Assembly (NCBI RefSeq): GCF_046591575.1
Contig: NZ_JBIQWA010000004.1
Location: 372,001-436,000 of the forward strand
Length of the DNA stretch: 64,000 nucleotides
From: Marivita sp046591575
GTDB lineage: Bacteria; Pseudomonadota; Alphaproteobacteria; Rhodobacterales; Rhodobacteraceae
Reading direction: 5' to 3'
Shown here: positions 32,023 to 41,139 of the stretch, piece after piece
Layout of the letters: each line of letters opens with the position of its first letter
How positions within the stretch are numbered: position 1 is the first letter of the stretch
The notes under the pieces: generated by a model
The model's database searches: none
Seen by the model: only the letters and a program-made list of their open reading frames with translations
What the model was told of the DNA's origin: nothing
Translations under genes and position numbers: made by a program

Positions 32023-33129
32023 ATGACAGGACCTCGCTATCCCAAACTTATCGCCGACCTTCCCTCCACCGTGCCATTTGTGGGCCCCGAAGTGCAGGAA
32101 CGCCAACGCGGCGCACCGTTCAAAGCGCGGCTGGGGGCCAATGAAAGCGTGTTTGGCCCGTCACCCTTTGCCGTTGCCGCCATGCAGGAAGCGACAGCGC
32201 AATGCTGGCAATATGCGGATGCGACCAATTACGATCTTATCCAGGCGCTGTCTGCGCGGCGCGGTGCGCGCGCGGACAACATCATTGTCGGCGAAGGCAT
32301 TGATGGCCTGCTGGGCTATCTGGTCCGGCTGCTGGTGGCACCCGGCGATCCTGTGGTCACGTCGGACGGGGCCTATCCGACCTTCAATTATCATGTCAGC
32401 GGGTTTGGCGGCGTGCTGCACAAGGTGCCCTACTCCAACGACACAGAAGACCTTTCGGCTTTGATTGAAAAGGCCCGCGAGGTGGATGCAAAACTGATCT
32501 ATTTCGCCAACCCGGACAATCCCATGGGCAGTTGGCACAGCGGCAGCAGCATCGAGAAAGCGCTCGACACATTGCCAGAGGGCACCGTGCTTTTGCTGGA
32601 TGAGGCCTATATCGAATTTGCCCCGGCGGGCACCGCTCCGGTGATTGATCCTGACGACCCACGCGTCATTCGCTTTCGCACCTTTTCAAAGGCGTATGGC
32701 ATGGCCGGGGCCCGCGTGGGCTATGGTATCGGGGCACCCGGTTTGATCAAAAGCTTTGACAAGGTGCGCAATCATTTTGGCATGTCACGCATCTCTCAGG
32801 CGGGCGCATTGGCTGCATTGGAAGACGACGCGTGGCTGGACGAGGTGGTCGATCTGGTCAAGGATGCCCGCACCCGCATCGCCTCCATCGCAAAAGCGAA
32901 CGGTCTGAAGCCGCTGCCATCTGCAACCAATTTCGTCACCATAGACTGCGGCAAAGATGGTGCCTTTGCGCGGGCGGTGTTGGCCCAGCTGATTGCGGAT
33001 GGGGTGTTTGTGCGTATGCCGTTCACCCCACCCGGAGACCGGGCCATCCGGATCAGCGCCGGGCGTCCGTCCGAGCTCGACATTCTGGAACAAACCTTGC
33101 CAGGCGCGCTAGAGGCGGCACGCGGCTGA
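32023..33129 (+). CDS. Histidinol-phosphate-aminotransferase-like PLP aminotransferase
   Basis: A 368-residue fold-type I aminotransferase. GANESVFGPSPFAVAAM is the HisC-like N-terminal block, NPDNPMG the substrate-carboxylate region, LLLDEAYIEF the cofactor Asp/Tyr strand, and FSKAYGMAGARVGYG holds the Schiff-base Lys. Close relatives transaminate histidinol phosphate or aromatic amino acids; no his gene is adjacent (hisS-hisZ-hisG are 20 kb away), so the substrate is open. I chose ATG 32023 by length; the longer frame reads through the palindromic element. Confidence 0.85.
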   Translation: MTGPRYPKLIADLPSTVPFVGPEVQERQRGAPFKARLGANESVFGPSPFAVAAMQEATAQCWQYADATNYDLIQALSARRGARADNIIVGEGIDGLLGYLVRLLVAPGDPVVTSDGAYPTFNYHVSGFGGVLHKVPYSNDTEDLSALIEKAREVDAKLIYFANPDNPMGSWHSGSSIEKALDTLPEGTVLLLDEAYIEFAPAGTAPVIDPDDPRVIRFRTFSKAYGMAGARVGYGIGAPGLIKSFDKVRNHFGMSRISQAGALAALEDDAWLDEVVDLVKDARTRIASIAKANGLKPLPSATNFVTIDCGKDGAFARAVLAQLIADGVFVRMPFTPPGDRAIRISAGRPSELDILEQTLPGALEAARG

Positions 33130-33242
33130 CCAGATGCGGACCTTTCCGGGAATTTTTGAGATATCTGTCAGTTTCACTCTGACATAGGCGCAATATGCGC
33201 TATCGTCCTGCCGCAACACGCAGATATGTGTCGGAGGCAAAG

Positions 33243-33455
33243 ATGGACAATCCGCATCCCAAACGGGTCGAAGATTACACCACGGCCGCTCTCTTTCTGA
33301 TATTCATAAATATGCTTTGGATCTTTGGTATGATCTGGGCCAAGTTCGGCCTTGTTGCCGTGATCGTAACGGGATGGGCGGTTAACTTTTTAATCACACG
33401 ACTGGATCACTACCGCGCCAGCCGCGAGATAAAATGGTCCCGCTCAGACGCCTGA
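33243..33455 (+). CDS. Small membrane protein (70 aa), hypothetical
   Basis: Two hydrophobic helices, TAALFLIFINMLWIFGMIWA and KFGLVAVIVTGWAVNFLI, are flanked by charged ends. GGAGG lies 7 nt before ATG 33243. No family is recognised. The 3' end overlaps that of the convergent class V aminotransferase gene by 12 nt. Confidence 0.7.
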   Translation: MDNPHPKRVEDYTTAALFLIFINMLWIFGMIWAKFGLVAVIVTGWAVNFLITRLDHYRASREIKWSRSDA

Positions 33456-34640
33456 AATCACCTTGGCCGCCGCGCTTGCGCCCCCGGCCCGATGCGGAAT
33501 GTCCAACGCGCCAAGCCCGGCCTCGACCACACCAAGAAGTCCCAGGATCATATGGGCGTTGACGTGACCCATATGGCCAAACCGGAAGAACCCGTCGCTT
33601 TGTGGGTCCTCCGGCGTGCCCATTCCCAGACCGATTCCCAATGTGACCCCGGCAGTATCCGCGCACCAATGCCGCAGCTGGGTGCCAAGCGGCTTACCGA
33701 TGGACAGGGCCGTGACGGCGTGGCTGCGCAAGGCACGATCCGGCACGGTCAGGCGCAGCGGGCCGTCTTGACCCCAATGTTCGCAAGCGGCCCAGATCGC
33801 GCGGGCCAGCGTTGCGTGACGGTCCCAGACGGCCTCCAGTCCTTCGTCGTGGATCAAATCAAGCGCGGCGCGCAATCCATAAAGATGATGGGTTGGGGCC
33901 GTTCCGCCAAAATATTGATAGAACGCATCGGGGTCGGCACGCTGCGTCCAATCCCAATAGGTGCTGACCTGTTTCATTGATTTGCGCATCTCGGCGGCGC
34001 GATCATTGAAAAAGACAAACCCCACGCCCGGAGGACACATCAGCCCCTTCTGTGATCCGGTCATCGCCACATCAACACCCCACGCATCCATCTCAAACCG
34101 GTCGCAGCCCATTGCCGCAATGCAGTCAGCGATAAGCAAAGCAGGGTGGTTCAGGTCGTCGAGAATGGCGCGCAACGGGGCGAATTCGTTCCGATTTGAG
34201 CTTGAGGTGTCGACATGCACCGCCAAAACAGCCTTATAGCTGTGCGTTTTGTCAGCCGCGAGCGTGTCGCGCACGCGGTCCAGATCGAAAGTTCCGCCAA
34301 CGTCGAACTCCAGGACATCGACCTCGATCCCGCAGGTTCTGGTCGTGTCGGCCCAGCGCTGTGCGAAAAAACCGGTGGCCAGAACCAGCACCTTTTCACC
34401 TGCCGCGACCGTGTTCGCCAGCGACGCCTCCCAGGTGCCGTGACCATTGCAAATATAAATGGCCGCATGACAATCTGTCCGGGCAACGCGCTTCAGATCG
34501 CGGATCAGGTCCGGCATCATATCTGGCAATTCGCCATCATAAATGTTGGGCGATGCACGGTGCATGGCACGCAGCACCGCGTCCGGAACCACGGATGGGC
34601 CGGGAATGGCAAGATACGTGCGACCATTGGCAAGAGACAT
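33444..34640 (-). CDS. Class V PLP aminotransferase (serine/alanine-glyoxylate type)
   Basis: A 398-residue class V aminotransferase. The N-terminal YLAIPGPSVVPDAVLRAM block, YICNGHGTWEASLANTV, the cofactor strand LLIADCIAAMGCDRF and the Schiff-base Lys in TGSQKGLMCPPGVGF mark the alanine- or serine-glyoxylate aminotransferase branch. Its N-terminal GPS motif is shared with serine-glyoxylate transaminases of methylotrophic and phototrophic bacteria. The exact amino donor is not determined. ATG 34640 is chosen by family length. It is divergent from the phosphatase gene at 34788. Confidence 0.87.
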   Translation of the reverse strand: MSLANGRTYLAIPGPSVVPDAVLRAMHRASPNIYDGELPDMMPDLIRDLKRVARTDCHAAIYICNGHGTWEASLANTVAAGEKVLVLATGFFAQRWADTTRTCGIEVDVLEFDVGGTFDLDRVRDTLAADKTHSYKAVLAVHVDTSSSNRNEFAPLRAILDDLNHPALLIADCIAAMGCDRFEMDAWGVDVAMTGSQKGLMCPPGVGFVFFNDRAAEMRKSMKQVSTYWDWTQRADPDAFYQYFGGTAPTHHLYGLRAALDLIHDEGLEAVWDRHATLARAIWAACEHWGQDGPLRLTVPDRALRSHAVTALSIGKPLGTQLRHWCADTAGVTLGIGLGMGTPEDPQSDGFFRFGHMGHVNAHMILGLLGVVEAGLGALDIPHRAGGASAAAKVISGV

Positions 34641-34787
34641 GAAGAACCTCAAAAAAATGGGGGGCGAGCAGCGAAATGCGCAGGCTGAGCGGACCGTAAT
34701 CAATTGTGGCGCATCGTCAATAACCCCACGGCGCTTGCCAGCGTCGGCCGCAATCTCTACATCCGCGCCTGATGCGAAAGGAACAGC

Positions 34788-35504
34788 ATGCTGGGACGGC
34801 TTTGGACAAAGATCGAAGATGCAGAGCGTAAACTGCGTCGGTCGTTCGGGAAAGACATCACCACCCCCCGCGCGCGCCGTTGGTCAAAGTTTCATTACCA
34901 TTTTTTCGATCATGCCTTTCTGCGCATGTTCTGGACCAATTTCTTTGAAATCGCACCGGGTGTGTACCGTTCAAACCAGCCCACCCACGCCCGTTTCGAG
35001 AAATACAAAGCGATGGGGATCAAGACCGTGATCAACCTGCGCGGGGAGGACAAACACGCCCATTATCTCTTTGAAAAAGAGACCTGCGACGCGCTTGGCC
35101 TGACGCTTTTGAACGCCAAGTTGCAAGCGCGCCATGCGGTCAGTCGGAAAAAGATCGTGCATGTCATCGACACTTTGCGGCAGGCGGAAAAGCCCTTTGT
35201 GTTTCACTGTAAGTCCGGCGCCGACCGCGCGGGTTTTGTGGCGGCGCTCTATCTCATGGTGTTCGAGGACCAACCCGTTGACGTGGCGCGCAAGATGTTG
35301 TCGCTCAAATATATTCACCTCGATTTCACCGCCACAGGTGTGCAGGACTATATCCTTGACGTGTATGCAGCACGGGTTGCGCGATGCCCTATCGGCTTTG
35401 AAGACTGGATTCGCACCGAATATGACGGTAAGGCCATTCAGGCCGGTTTCGACAGCAAAACCCCAGCCGACAAATTCACCTTCGCACCTGCGCTTGTGTC
35501 ATGA
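34788..35504 (+). CDS. Tyrosine/dual-specificity phosphatase-like protein
   Basis: A 238-residue protein with the cysteine-phosphatase P-loop HCKSGADRAG (CX5R) at about 141-150, and VYRSNQPTHARFEKYKAMGI, TVINLRGED typical of this branch. It has no membrane helix. Related proteins dephosphorylate phosphotyrosine, phosphoinositides or lipid-like phosphates. ATG 34788 starts MLGRLWTKIEDAE. It is coupled by ATGA to an MsbA-like exporter gene, so it may act on a lipid or polysaccharide phosphate exported by that transporter, which is inference. Confidence 0.82.
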   Translation: MLGRLWTKIEDAERKLRRSFGKDITTPRARRWSKFHYHFFDHAFLRMFWTNFFEIAPGVYRSNQPTHARFEKYKAMGIKTVINLRGEDKHAHYLFEKETCDALGLTLLNAKLQARHAVSRKKIVHVIDTLRQAEKPFVFHCKSGADRAGFVAALYLMVFEDQPVDVARKMLSLKYIHLDFTATGVQDYILDVYAARVARCPIGFEDWIRTEYDGKAIQAGFDSKTPADKFTFAPALVS

Positions 35505-37246
35505 CCGACGCGTCGATCAATCCAAAGGGCCTGCTTCTTTGGGTGTGGCGCGGCTATCTGGCCAAACATTGGCGTCTGCTGATTGTAGCGATGGTGTTCA
35601 TGGCGCTCGAAGGCGGGATGTTCGGCGCGCTCAGCTATATGATGAAACCCATGTTCGACCGGGTGTTTGTCGGAGGGGATGCTGACGCGATCCTGTGGGT
35701 CGGTCTGATATTTCTTGGAATTTTCGTCGTGCGGGCGGTGGCAAGCATCGTGCAAAAAGTGCTTCTGACCCGCATTTCGCAATTGTCCGTTGCCGACATC
35801 CGGCAGGATCTGCTGGCGCATCTGATGGTGCTGGACACGGCCTATCATCAGACTCATTCGCCCGGCTATCTGATGCAACGCGTCGAAGGCGACGTGGACG
35901 CGATCAGCAAGGTCTGGCGCACGATCATCACCGGCGCGGGGCGGGATGTGATTGCGCTGATCTCTCTTTTTGCGGTGGCGATTTCGGTGGATTGGCGCTG
36001 GACGGTTGTGGCCCTTTTGGGGGCTCCGATCCTGATCGCGCCATCGGTGTTTCTGCAACGCTATGTGCGAAAGGAAGCCCGCCGCGCACGGGATGTGGCC
36101 GCACGGCTTTCGGTGCGGTTGAACGAGGTCTTTCACGGCATCACGCCGGTGAAACTCAACGCGCTGGAGCGCTATCAATCGGACCGCTACGGCAAGCTTA
36201 CCCGGGAACGGGTGCGCGTGGAAACCCGAAGCGCGCTGGGTCAGGCCACGATTCCCGGCATGATTGATATCATGGCCGGTCTCGGGTTTATGGGGGTGCT
36301 GTTCTACGGGGGTCAGGAAATCCTGTCAGGCGACAAAACAGTTGGCGATTTCATGGCGTTTTTCACCGCAATTGGCCTTGCGTTTGAACCCCTGCGCCGT
36401 CTGGGCAATGTCGCGGGGGTTTGGCAGGTGGCCGCGGCGGGCATCGAACGCATCCGACAGATCCTGGACACCGAACCTACGCTGCGATCTCCGGCCAAAC
36501 CGGTGCCTCCCCCAAGCGATGTGCCGGATCTGGTGTTCGAGGATGTCACGCTCAATTATGGTGACACGGGTGTTTTGCAGGGGTGCAGCTTTACCGCAGA
36601 GGCGGGCCAGACAACCGCTCTTGTCGGTCCCTCAGGCGCTGGAAAATCGACAATATTCAATGTGTTGACGCGGCTGGTTGACCCAATTTCGGGATCTGTT
36701 CGCATTGGCGGGGTTGCGGTATCACAGATGGATCTTGGCGCGTTGCGCGGTTTGTTTTCGGTGGTGTCACAAGAGGCCCTGCTGTTTGATGACACCGTGC
36801 GCGAGAACATTCTTCTGGGCCAGCCCGATATCACCGAACCCGCATTGCAGGCCGCGTTGGACGCCGCCCATGTAGCGGATTTTCTGCCGCAATTGTCCGA
36901 CGGGCTGGACACACCGGTTGGCCCGCGTGGATCGGCATTGTCCGGCGGGCAGCGCCAACGTGTCGCCATTGCACGGGCGCTTTTGCGCAACCGCCCCATC
37001 CTGTTGCTGGACGAGGCCACATCGGCGCTTGATACCGGGTCAGAAGCAAAAGTTCAGGCGGCGTTGGACGAATTGTCCAAGGGCCGCACCACGTTGGTCA
37101 TCGCGCATCGCCTGTCGACGATCCGCGATGCCGCAAAGATCGTCGTGATGGATGAGGGCCGTGTGATTGAACACGGCACACATGATCAGTTGATCACCCA
37201 GGCCGGAACCTATGCCGCGCTGCACCAGATGCAGGTGCGCCGCTAG
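35501..37246 (+). CDS. MsbA-like ABC exporter (fused permease and ATPase)
   Basis: A 581-residue half-transporter of the MsbA/lipid A exporter type. Six helices in the first 310 residues are followed by an ATPase domain with Walker A GPSGAGKST, signature LSGGQRQRV and ILLLDEATSALD. It acts as a homodimer that flips lipids, lipopolysaccharide precursors or drugs across the inner membrane. A housekeeping MsbA role is possible but not shown. ATGA overlap with the phosphatase gene fixes the start. The 3' end overlaps the convergent ArsC-like gene by 4 nt. Confidence 0.9.
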   Translation: MTDASINPKGLLLWVWRGYLAKHWRLLIVAMVFMALEGGMFGALSYMMKPMFDRVFVGGDADAILWVGLIFLGIFVVRAVASIVQKVLLTRISQLSVADIRQDLLAHLMVLDTAYHQTHSPGYLMQRVEGDVDAISKVWRTIITGAGRDVIALISLFAVAISVDWRWTVVALLGAPILIAPSVFLQRYVRKEARRARDVAARLSVRLNEVFHGITPVKLNALERYQSDRYGKLTRERVRVETRSALGQATIPGMIDIMAGLGFMGVLFYGGQEILSGDKTVGDFMAFFTAIGLAFEPLRRLGNVAGVWQVAAAGIERIRQILDTEPTLRSPAKPVPPPSDVPDLVFEDVTLNYGDTGVLQGCSFTAEAGQTTALVGPSGAGKSTIFNVLTRLVDPISGSVRIGGVAVSQMDLGALRGLFSVVSQEALLFDDTVRENILLGQPDITEPALQAALDAAHVADFLPQLSDGLDTPVGPRGSALSGGQRQRVAIARALLRNRPILLLDEATSALDTGSEAKVQAALDELSKGRTTLVIAHRLSTIRDAAKIVVMDEGRVIEHGTHDQLITQAGTYAALHQMQVRR

Positions 37247-37557
37247 ACACCCAGCGCCGATTGGGTGGCTTTGTCCCAGCCCAGATACAGAGTGCCGTTG
37301 TCGGAAATCAGCGGTCGTTTCATCAGTTTGGGATGCGCCACCAAAAGCGCCCTGGGCTCGGTCGCGCGGTCTGCCTCATCCAGACCGCGCCATGTGGTGG
37401 ACCGTGTGTTCAGCAGTTTATCGCCAAATTGCGCAAGCGCGGCATCGAGCGTATCGCCCGGCACCGGCGTGACGGACACATCCACAAAATCCGCATTCGG
37501 CAACGCCTTCAACGCTTTGCGGCATGTATCGCAGGTCTTTAATCCGTATATGATCAT
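37243..37557 (-). CDS. ArsC/Spx family thioredoxin-fold protein (YffB-like)
   Basis: A 104-residue ArsC-family protein with the CDTCRKA motif near the N-terminus (C10, C13) and HPKLMKRPLI near the middle. Characterised members are glutathione/glutaredoxin-dependent arsenate reductases or Spx regulators. Without an ars operon nearby, a general redox role is as likely as arsenate reduction. Confidence 0.85.
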   Translation of the reverse strand: MIIYGLKTCDTCRKALKALPNADFVDVSVTPVPGDTLDAALAQFGDKLLNTRSTTWRGLDEADRATEPRALLVAHPKLMKRPLISDNGTLYLGWDKATQSALGV

Positions 37558-37696
37558 TGCGTCCTCATTGATTGGTCACAGGCCCAAGTGCCGACAGATG
37601 TAAAAAGCGACCACTCCCCTTGCCTTCGCAGCTTTGCGGCCAATGTTTTTATTGTGACCGGACGTCGCACAGCGCGCCGCCTGTCGCAAGTAACCA

Positions 37697-37712
37697 TGAC
37701 CCGACCGGGTCA
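37697..37712 (+). promoter_or_regulatory. Palindrome in the leader of the cold-shock gene
   Basis: TGACCCG-AC-CGGGTCA is a 16-bp palindrome with a 2-nt centre, 30 nt before ATG 37742. It could be an operator or a small hairpin in the 5' leader, as long leaders are common in csp genes. The rest of the 37558-37741 gap shows only GAGGAG before the ATG. Confidence 0.4.
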
Positions 37713-37741
37713 GACGTGACGAAAAGAGGAGACGCGGACCC

Positions 37742-37948
37742 ATGCCCACCGGCACCGTGAAGTGGTTCAACACCACAAAAGGCTATGGCTTCATTTCGCC
37801 CGAAGATGGCGGCAAAGATGTCTTTGTCCATATTTCCGCCGTCCAGCAATCTGGCCTGGATGGCCTGACGGACAATCAGAAAGTCAGTTTCGAAATGGCA
37901 GAAGGCCGTGACGGGCGCATGATGGCCTCTGACATCCAAGCGATATAG
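37742..37948 (+). CDS. Cold-shock protein (CspA family)
   Basis: A 68-residue single cold-shock domain: GTVKWFNTTKGYGFISPEDG (RNP1), KDVFVHISAVQ (RNP2), and the closing SFEMAEGRDGRMMASDI. It binds single-stranded nucleic acid and acts as an RNA chaperone. AGAGGAG lies upstream of ATG 37742. Temperature control cannot be judged from sequence. Confidence 0.93.
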   Translation: MPTGTVKWFNTTKGYGFISPEDGGKDVFVHISAVQQSGLDGLTDNQKVSFEMAEGRDGRMMASDIQAI

Positions 37949-37950
37949 TC

Positions 37951-38856
37951 TCAAGCGTTCTGAAGCCGCGTCGCCTCTTGCCGGGCCAACCTGATGAGAT
38001 CGGCCACAAACGGCTTTTCAGTGTCAACCGTGCGGGTTGCGGCGTACAGCCTGCGGGTTATGCCGTCTTGCGTCAGCGGCCGTGTGACGTAGTCAGAGCT
38101 GTATTTCACCTCGCGCACCACCCAATCGGGCAGAACGGCGACACCTCTGTTCGAGGCAACCAGCAACAGGATCACGGCGGTCAGTTCGACCTGCCGAACA
38201 AGCCCGGGTTCGACCTTGGCCGGGATCAACAACTGGCTGAACACGTCCAGCCGGGATCGTTCGACGGGATAGGTGATCAAGGTTTGCCCCCTGAAATCAT
38301 CGGCATCGATATAATCTTTGGCCGCCAAAGGATGCGTCGCAGCGGCCACAAAGACGGCTTTGTAATCAAAGAGTTCGGTGAAAGTCACACCGGGCAGGTC
38401 CTCGGGATCGGACGACACCACCAGATCGACATCCTCTTTTTGCAACGCTGGCAAAGCGTCAAAGGCAAGTCCCGGGCGAATATCGACATCCACGTCGGGC
38501 CAGCTTTTGCGAAACGCCTCAAGCACGGGGAAAAGCCATTCAAAGCAGGCATGACATTCAATCGCGATATGCATGCGGCCAGACGATCCGTCCCGCAGGC
38601 TTTGAAATTCCGCCGACAGCGCCTCGACCTGCGGCAACACCTGATTGGCCAGCCGCAACAGCCGCATCCCGGCAGCAGACAGGCGCATGGGCTTGGATCG
38701 CCGGACAAACAACTCAACCCCGGCCTGATCCTCCAGCGCCTTGATTTGATGGCTGAGTGCGGACTGCGTGATGTTCAACTGCTCTGCAGCGCGCGCCACG
38801 CCGCCACACTCGTAGATGGCCTTGATGGTGCGCAGGTGACGGAACTCGATGTGCAT
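37951..38856 (-). CDS. metR: LysR family regulator, MetR-like
   Basis: A 301-residue LysR-type regulator. The N-terminal winged helix is MHIEFRHLRTIKAIYECGGV followed by RAAEQLNITQSALSHQIKAL, which is characteristic of MetR. The C-terminal effector domain (about 90-300) has no odd features. MetR uses homocysteine to activate methionine and folate genes. It is divergent from metF, and a MetR-type site TGAGTTTGTTTCA lies between them. ATG 38856 is preferred over TTG 38862. Confidence 0.88.
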   Translation of the reverse strand: MHIEFRHLRTIKAIYECGGVARAAEQLNITQSALSHQIKALEDQAGVELFVRRSKPMRLSAAGMRLLRLANQVLPQVEALSAEFQSLRDGSSGRMHIAIECHACFEWLFPVLEAFRKSWPDVDVDIRPGLAFDALPALQKEDVDLVVSSDPEDLPGVTFTELFDYKAVFVAAATHPLAAKDYIDADDFRGQTLITYPVERSRLDVFSQLLIPAKVEPGLVRQVELTAVILLLVASNRGVAVLPDWVVREVKYSSDYVTRPLTQDGITRRLYAATRTVDTEKPFVADLIRLARQEATRLQNA

Positions 38857-38889
38857 TATCAATCAGCTTCATGTTGGTGATTAGATTTA

Positions 38890-38902
38890 TGAGTTTGTTT
38901 CA
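38890..38902 (+). promoter_or_regulatory. MetR-type operator between metR and metF
   Basis: TGAGTTTGTTTCA matches the enterobacterial MetR consensus TGAANNTNNTTCA at all defined positions but one (G for A at position 4). It sits in the 94-bp divergent gap, 49 nt before the metF start. Confidence 0.55.
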
Positions 38903-38950
38903 CATAGCGACACATGCGACAAGACCCCAGAGCTTTTGGAGACTCTTCTG

Positions 38951-39817
38951 ATGACGACACCGGCCATATCCTTTGAATTCTTCCCGCCACAAACCCTGGA
39001 AGCCTCTTTTCGGCTTTGGGACACGGTACAGGTGTTGGCCCCGCTCGATCCGCGGTTTGTATCTGTGACCTATGGCGCGGGCGGCACAACCCGCGATTTG
39101 ACCCGCGAAGCTGTGGCGACCTTGCACAAATCCTCTGGCCTTCCGGTAGCCGCACATCTGACCTGTGTGAACGCGACCCGCGAAGAGACATTGGGCATTG
39201 CACGGGATTTTGCCGCCTGTGGCGTGACAGATATCGTCGCACTGCGCGGCGATCCGCCTAAGGGATCAGAGGGTTTCGTACCGCATCCCGACGGGTTTGC
39301 GTCAAGTATTGAGCTGATTGAGGCCTTGAAAGAGGCCGAGGATTTCAACATCCGCGTCGGCGCATATCCGGATGTTCATCCGGAAGCCGCAGATGCGCAA
39401 GCCGATGTCGCGTATCTCAAGCGCAAGTTCGACGCGGGCGCAGACGAGGCGCTAACACAGTTCTTTTTTGAAGCAGACACATTCTTTCGGTTCCGGGACG
39501 CCTGTGAAAAAGCCGGGATTGATGCCCCCGTGACACCGGGCATCTTGCCGATTGAAAACTGGAAAGGCGCTGTGCGCTTTGCCAAGCAATGTGGCACCCA
39601 TATCCCGTCCTGGGTTGTCGACGCGTTCGAGACCGCAGAGCGCGACAATCGCGAAGATCTGTTGGCCACGGCGATCTGCACAGAATTGTGCTCGAAGCTG
39701 CTGGACGGTGGCGTCGACAAACTGCATTTCTACACCCTGAACCGGCCCGAGTTGACGCGCGACGTTTGCCACGCTTTGGGCGTGACACCGAATGTAGATC
39801 TGAAAAACGTCGCATAA
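38951..39817 (+). CDS. metF: Methylenetetrahydrofolate reductase
   Basis: A 288-residue flavoprotein of the MetF family: ISFEFFPPQTLE at the start (substrate Glu), FVSVTYGAGGTTRDLTREAV, IVALRGDPP, VGAYPDVHPEA and the C-terminal LHFYTLNRPELT are all signatures. It reduces methylenetetrahydrofolate to methyltetrahydrofolate, the methyl donor for methionine synthase. GGAG lies 7 nt before ATG 38951. Control by the divergent MetR is likely. Confidence 0.95.
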   Translation: MTTPAISFEFFPPQTLEASFRLWDTVQVLAPLDPRFVSVTYGAGGTTRDLTREAVATLHKSSGLPVAAHLTCVNATREETLGIARDFAACGVTDIVALRGDPPKGSEGFVPHPDGFASSIELIEALKEAEDFNIRVGAYPDVHPEAADAQADVAYLKRKFDAGADEALTQFFFEADTFFRFRDACEKAGIDAPVTPGILPIENWKGAVRFAKQCGTHIPSWVVDAFETAERDNREDLLATAICTELCSKLLDGGVDKLHFYTLNRPELTRDVCHALGVTPNVDLKNVA

Positions 39818-39968
39818 GGCACAGGACCGCGCCACTGTTAAAGCGAAACAGCACACGCAGCGGCGCTGACGGCAGGTATTTGTATTGCAGCCTTATGGCG
39901 TCCCGGCCCTACGGCAGACTGTAAAGGAACCGCCACCGTCGCGTGGATTGCGGGGAAAGCGGCGATTG

Positions 39969-40000
39969 TTCCGATACAAAAAACACTTTTACTATCGGAA
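39969..40000 (+). promoter_or_regulatory. Inverted repeat upstream of gap
   Basis: TTCCGATA (39969-39976) and TATCGGAA (39993-40000) are perfect 8-bp arms with a 16-nt AT-rich centre; the flanks TGTT and ACA extend the symmetry. It starts 95 nt upstream of the gap ATG. It looks like a dimeric-regulator operator. The remaining 39818-40063 gap has no open frame I can support. Confidence 0.5.
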
Positions 40001-40063
40001 ACATTCAGAGTTGATATGCAGCCCGGAGCATAGACATGCTGACATCGGGTTAGGGAAACGCAT

Positions 40064-41050
40064 ATGCGGCTTGTTATTCACGGATTCGGACGGATTGGGC
40101 GTGTTATTCTGCGTCAGATTCTGACGTCACCGGAACATGCGGATGTTGAGGTGGTTGCGATAAATGACATCGCGCTTCCCGAAACCTGTGCGTATCTGTT
40201 CAAATATGACAGTGTGTTTGGCCCCCTGCCCGGCGGCGCGGATTTTGCCGATGGCATCCTGCACGCAGCGGGGCGCGCCATTCCAATGCTGACCGGCGTG
40301 GCCATGGCGGATCTGCCTTTGAAAGACGTGGATCTTGTGCTCGACTGCACCGGAGCCCTTAAAGACCGGGCCACAGCACAGGCTGCACTTGATGCAGGGG
40401 CGCGGGCGGTTCTTGTGTCGGGTCCGTCTGACATTGCGGACACAACCATTGTGTTGGGCGCCAACGAAAAGAAGATCGGCGCGGCCAAGATCGTGTCCAA
40501 CGCGTCTTGCACCACCAATGCCATCGCCCCTTTGCTGCGCGATCTTGATATCCGGTTCGGGGTGAAACAAGGACACATGACCACGGTGCATTGCTATACC
40601 GGCAGCCAACCCATGGTAGACGCTCCGCGCGGGTCTGACCTTGCGCGCAATCGCGCGGGCGCGGTCAGCATGGTGCCCACGACAACAAGTGCCGCAAAGC
40701 TGGTGGACCGGGTTCTCCCCGAATTGGCTGGACGCGTCACCGGGGCTGCAATTCGGGTGCCTGCGATCAGCGTGTCAGCTGTCGATCTTGTGGTCCGGCT
40801 GAACACCCCGCCCGAGGATGCGAGGCAAGCACTTCGTGATCTGACCAGGGACAACCGCGTCCTTGGTCTGGTGGAAGACCCTTGCGTGTCGGTCGATCTG
40901 CGTGCGCGGCCGGAATCTCTGGTGATTGCGCCCAATGAAACTTTGGCCACCGGCGATCAGATCCGCATCTTTGGCTGGTATGACAACGAGTGGGGGTTCT
41001 CGGCCCGGATGCTTGATGTCGCGCGGATGATGCATAAACGCGCCGAGTGA
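40064..41050 (+). CDS. gap: Glyceraldehyde-3-phosphate dehydrogenase, type I
   Basis: A 328-residue type I GAPDH. The Rossmann motif GFGRIGRVILRQIL, Asp in AINDI that favours NAD+ over NADP+, the catalytic Cys in SNASCTTN, HMTTVHCYTGSQPMVD, and WYDNEWGFSARMLD are visible. It oxidises glyceraldehyde 3-phosphate to 1,3-bisphosphoglycerate. No pgk or other glycolytic gene is adjacent. GGGAAACGC lies upstream of ATG 40064. An inverted repeat about 90 bp upstream may be a carbon-source operator. Confidence 0.93.
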   Translation: MRLVIHGFGRIGRVILRQILTSPEHADVEVVAINDIALPETCAYLFKYDSVFGPLPGGADFADGILHAAGRAIPMLTGVAMADLPLKDVDLVLDCTGALKDRATAQAALDAGARAVLVSGPSDIADTTIVLGANEKKIGAAKIVSNASCTTNAIAPLLRDLDIRFGVKQGHMTTVHCYTGSQPMVDAPRGSDLARNRAGAVSMVPTTTSAAKLVDRVLPELAGRVTGAAIRVPAISVSAVDLVVRLNTPPEDARQALRDLTRDNRVLGLVEDPCVSVDLRARPESLVIAPNETLATGDQIRIFGWYDNEWGFSARMLDVARMMHKRAE

Positions 41051-41139
41051 GTCGCGATTTCTTGCCAGACTGCCTGATTTGACCTCTAATGCCGACGGGA
41101 TAACCGGCGAAAAGCCACCAGAGGCCATCGGAGCAGCAG

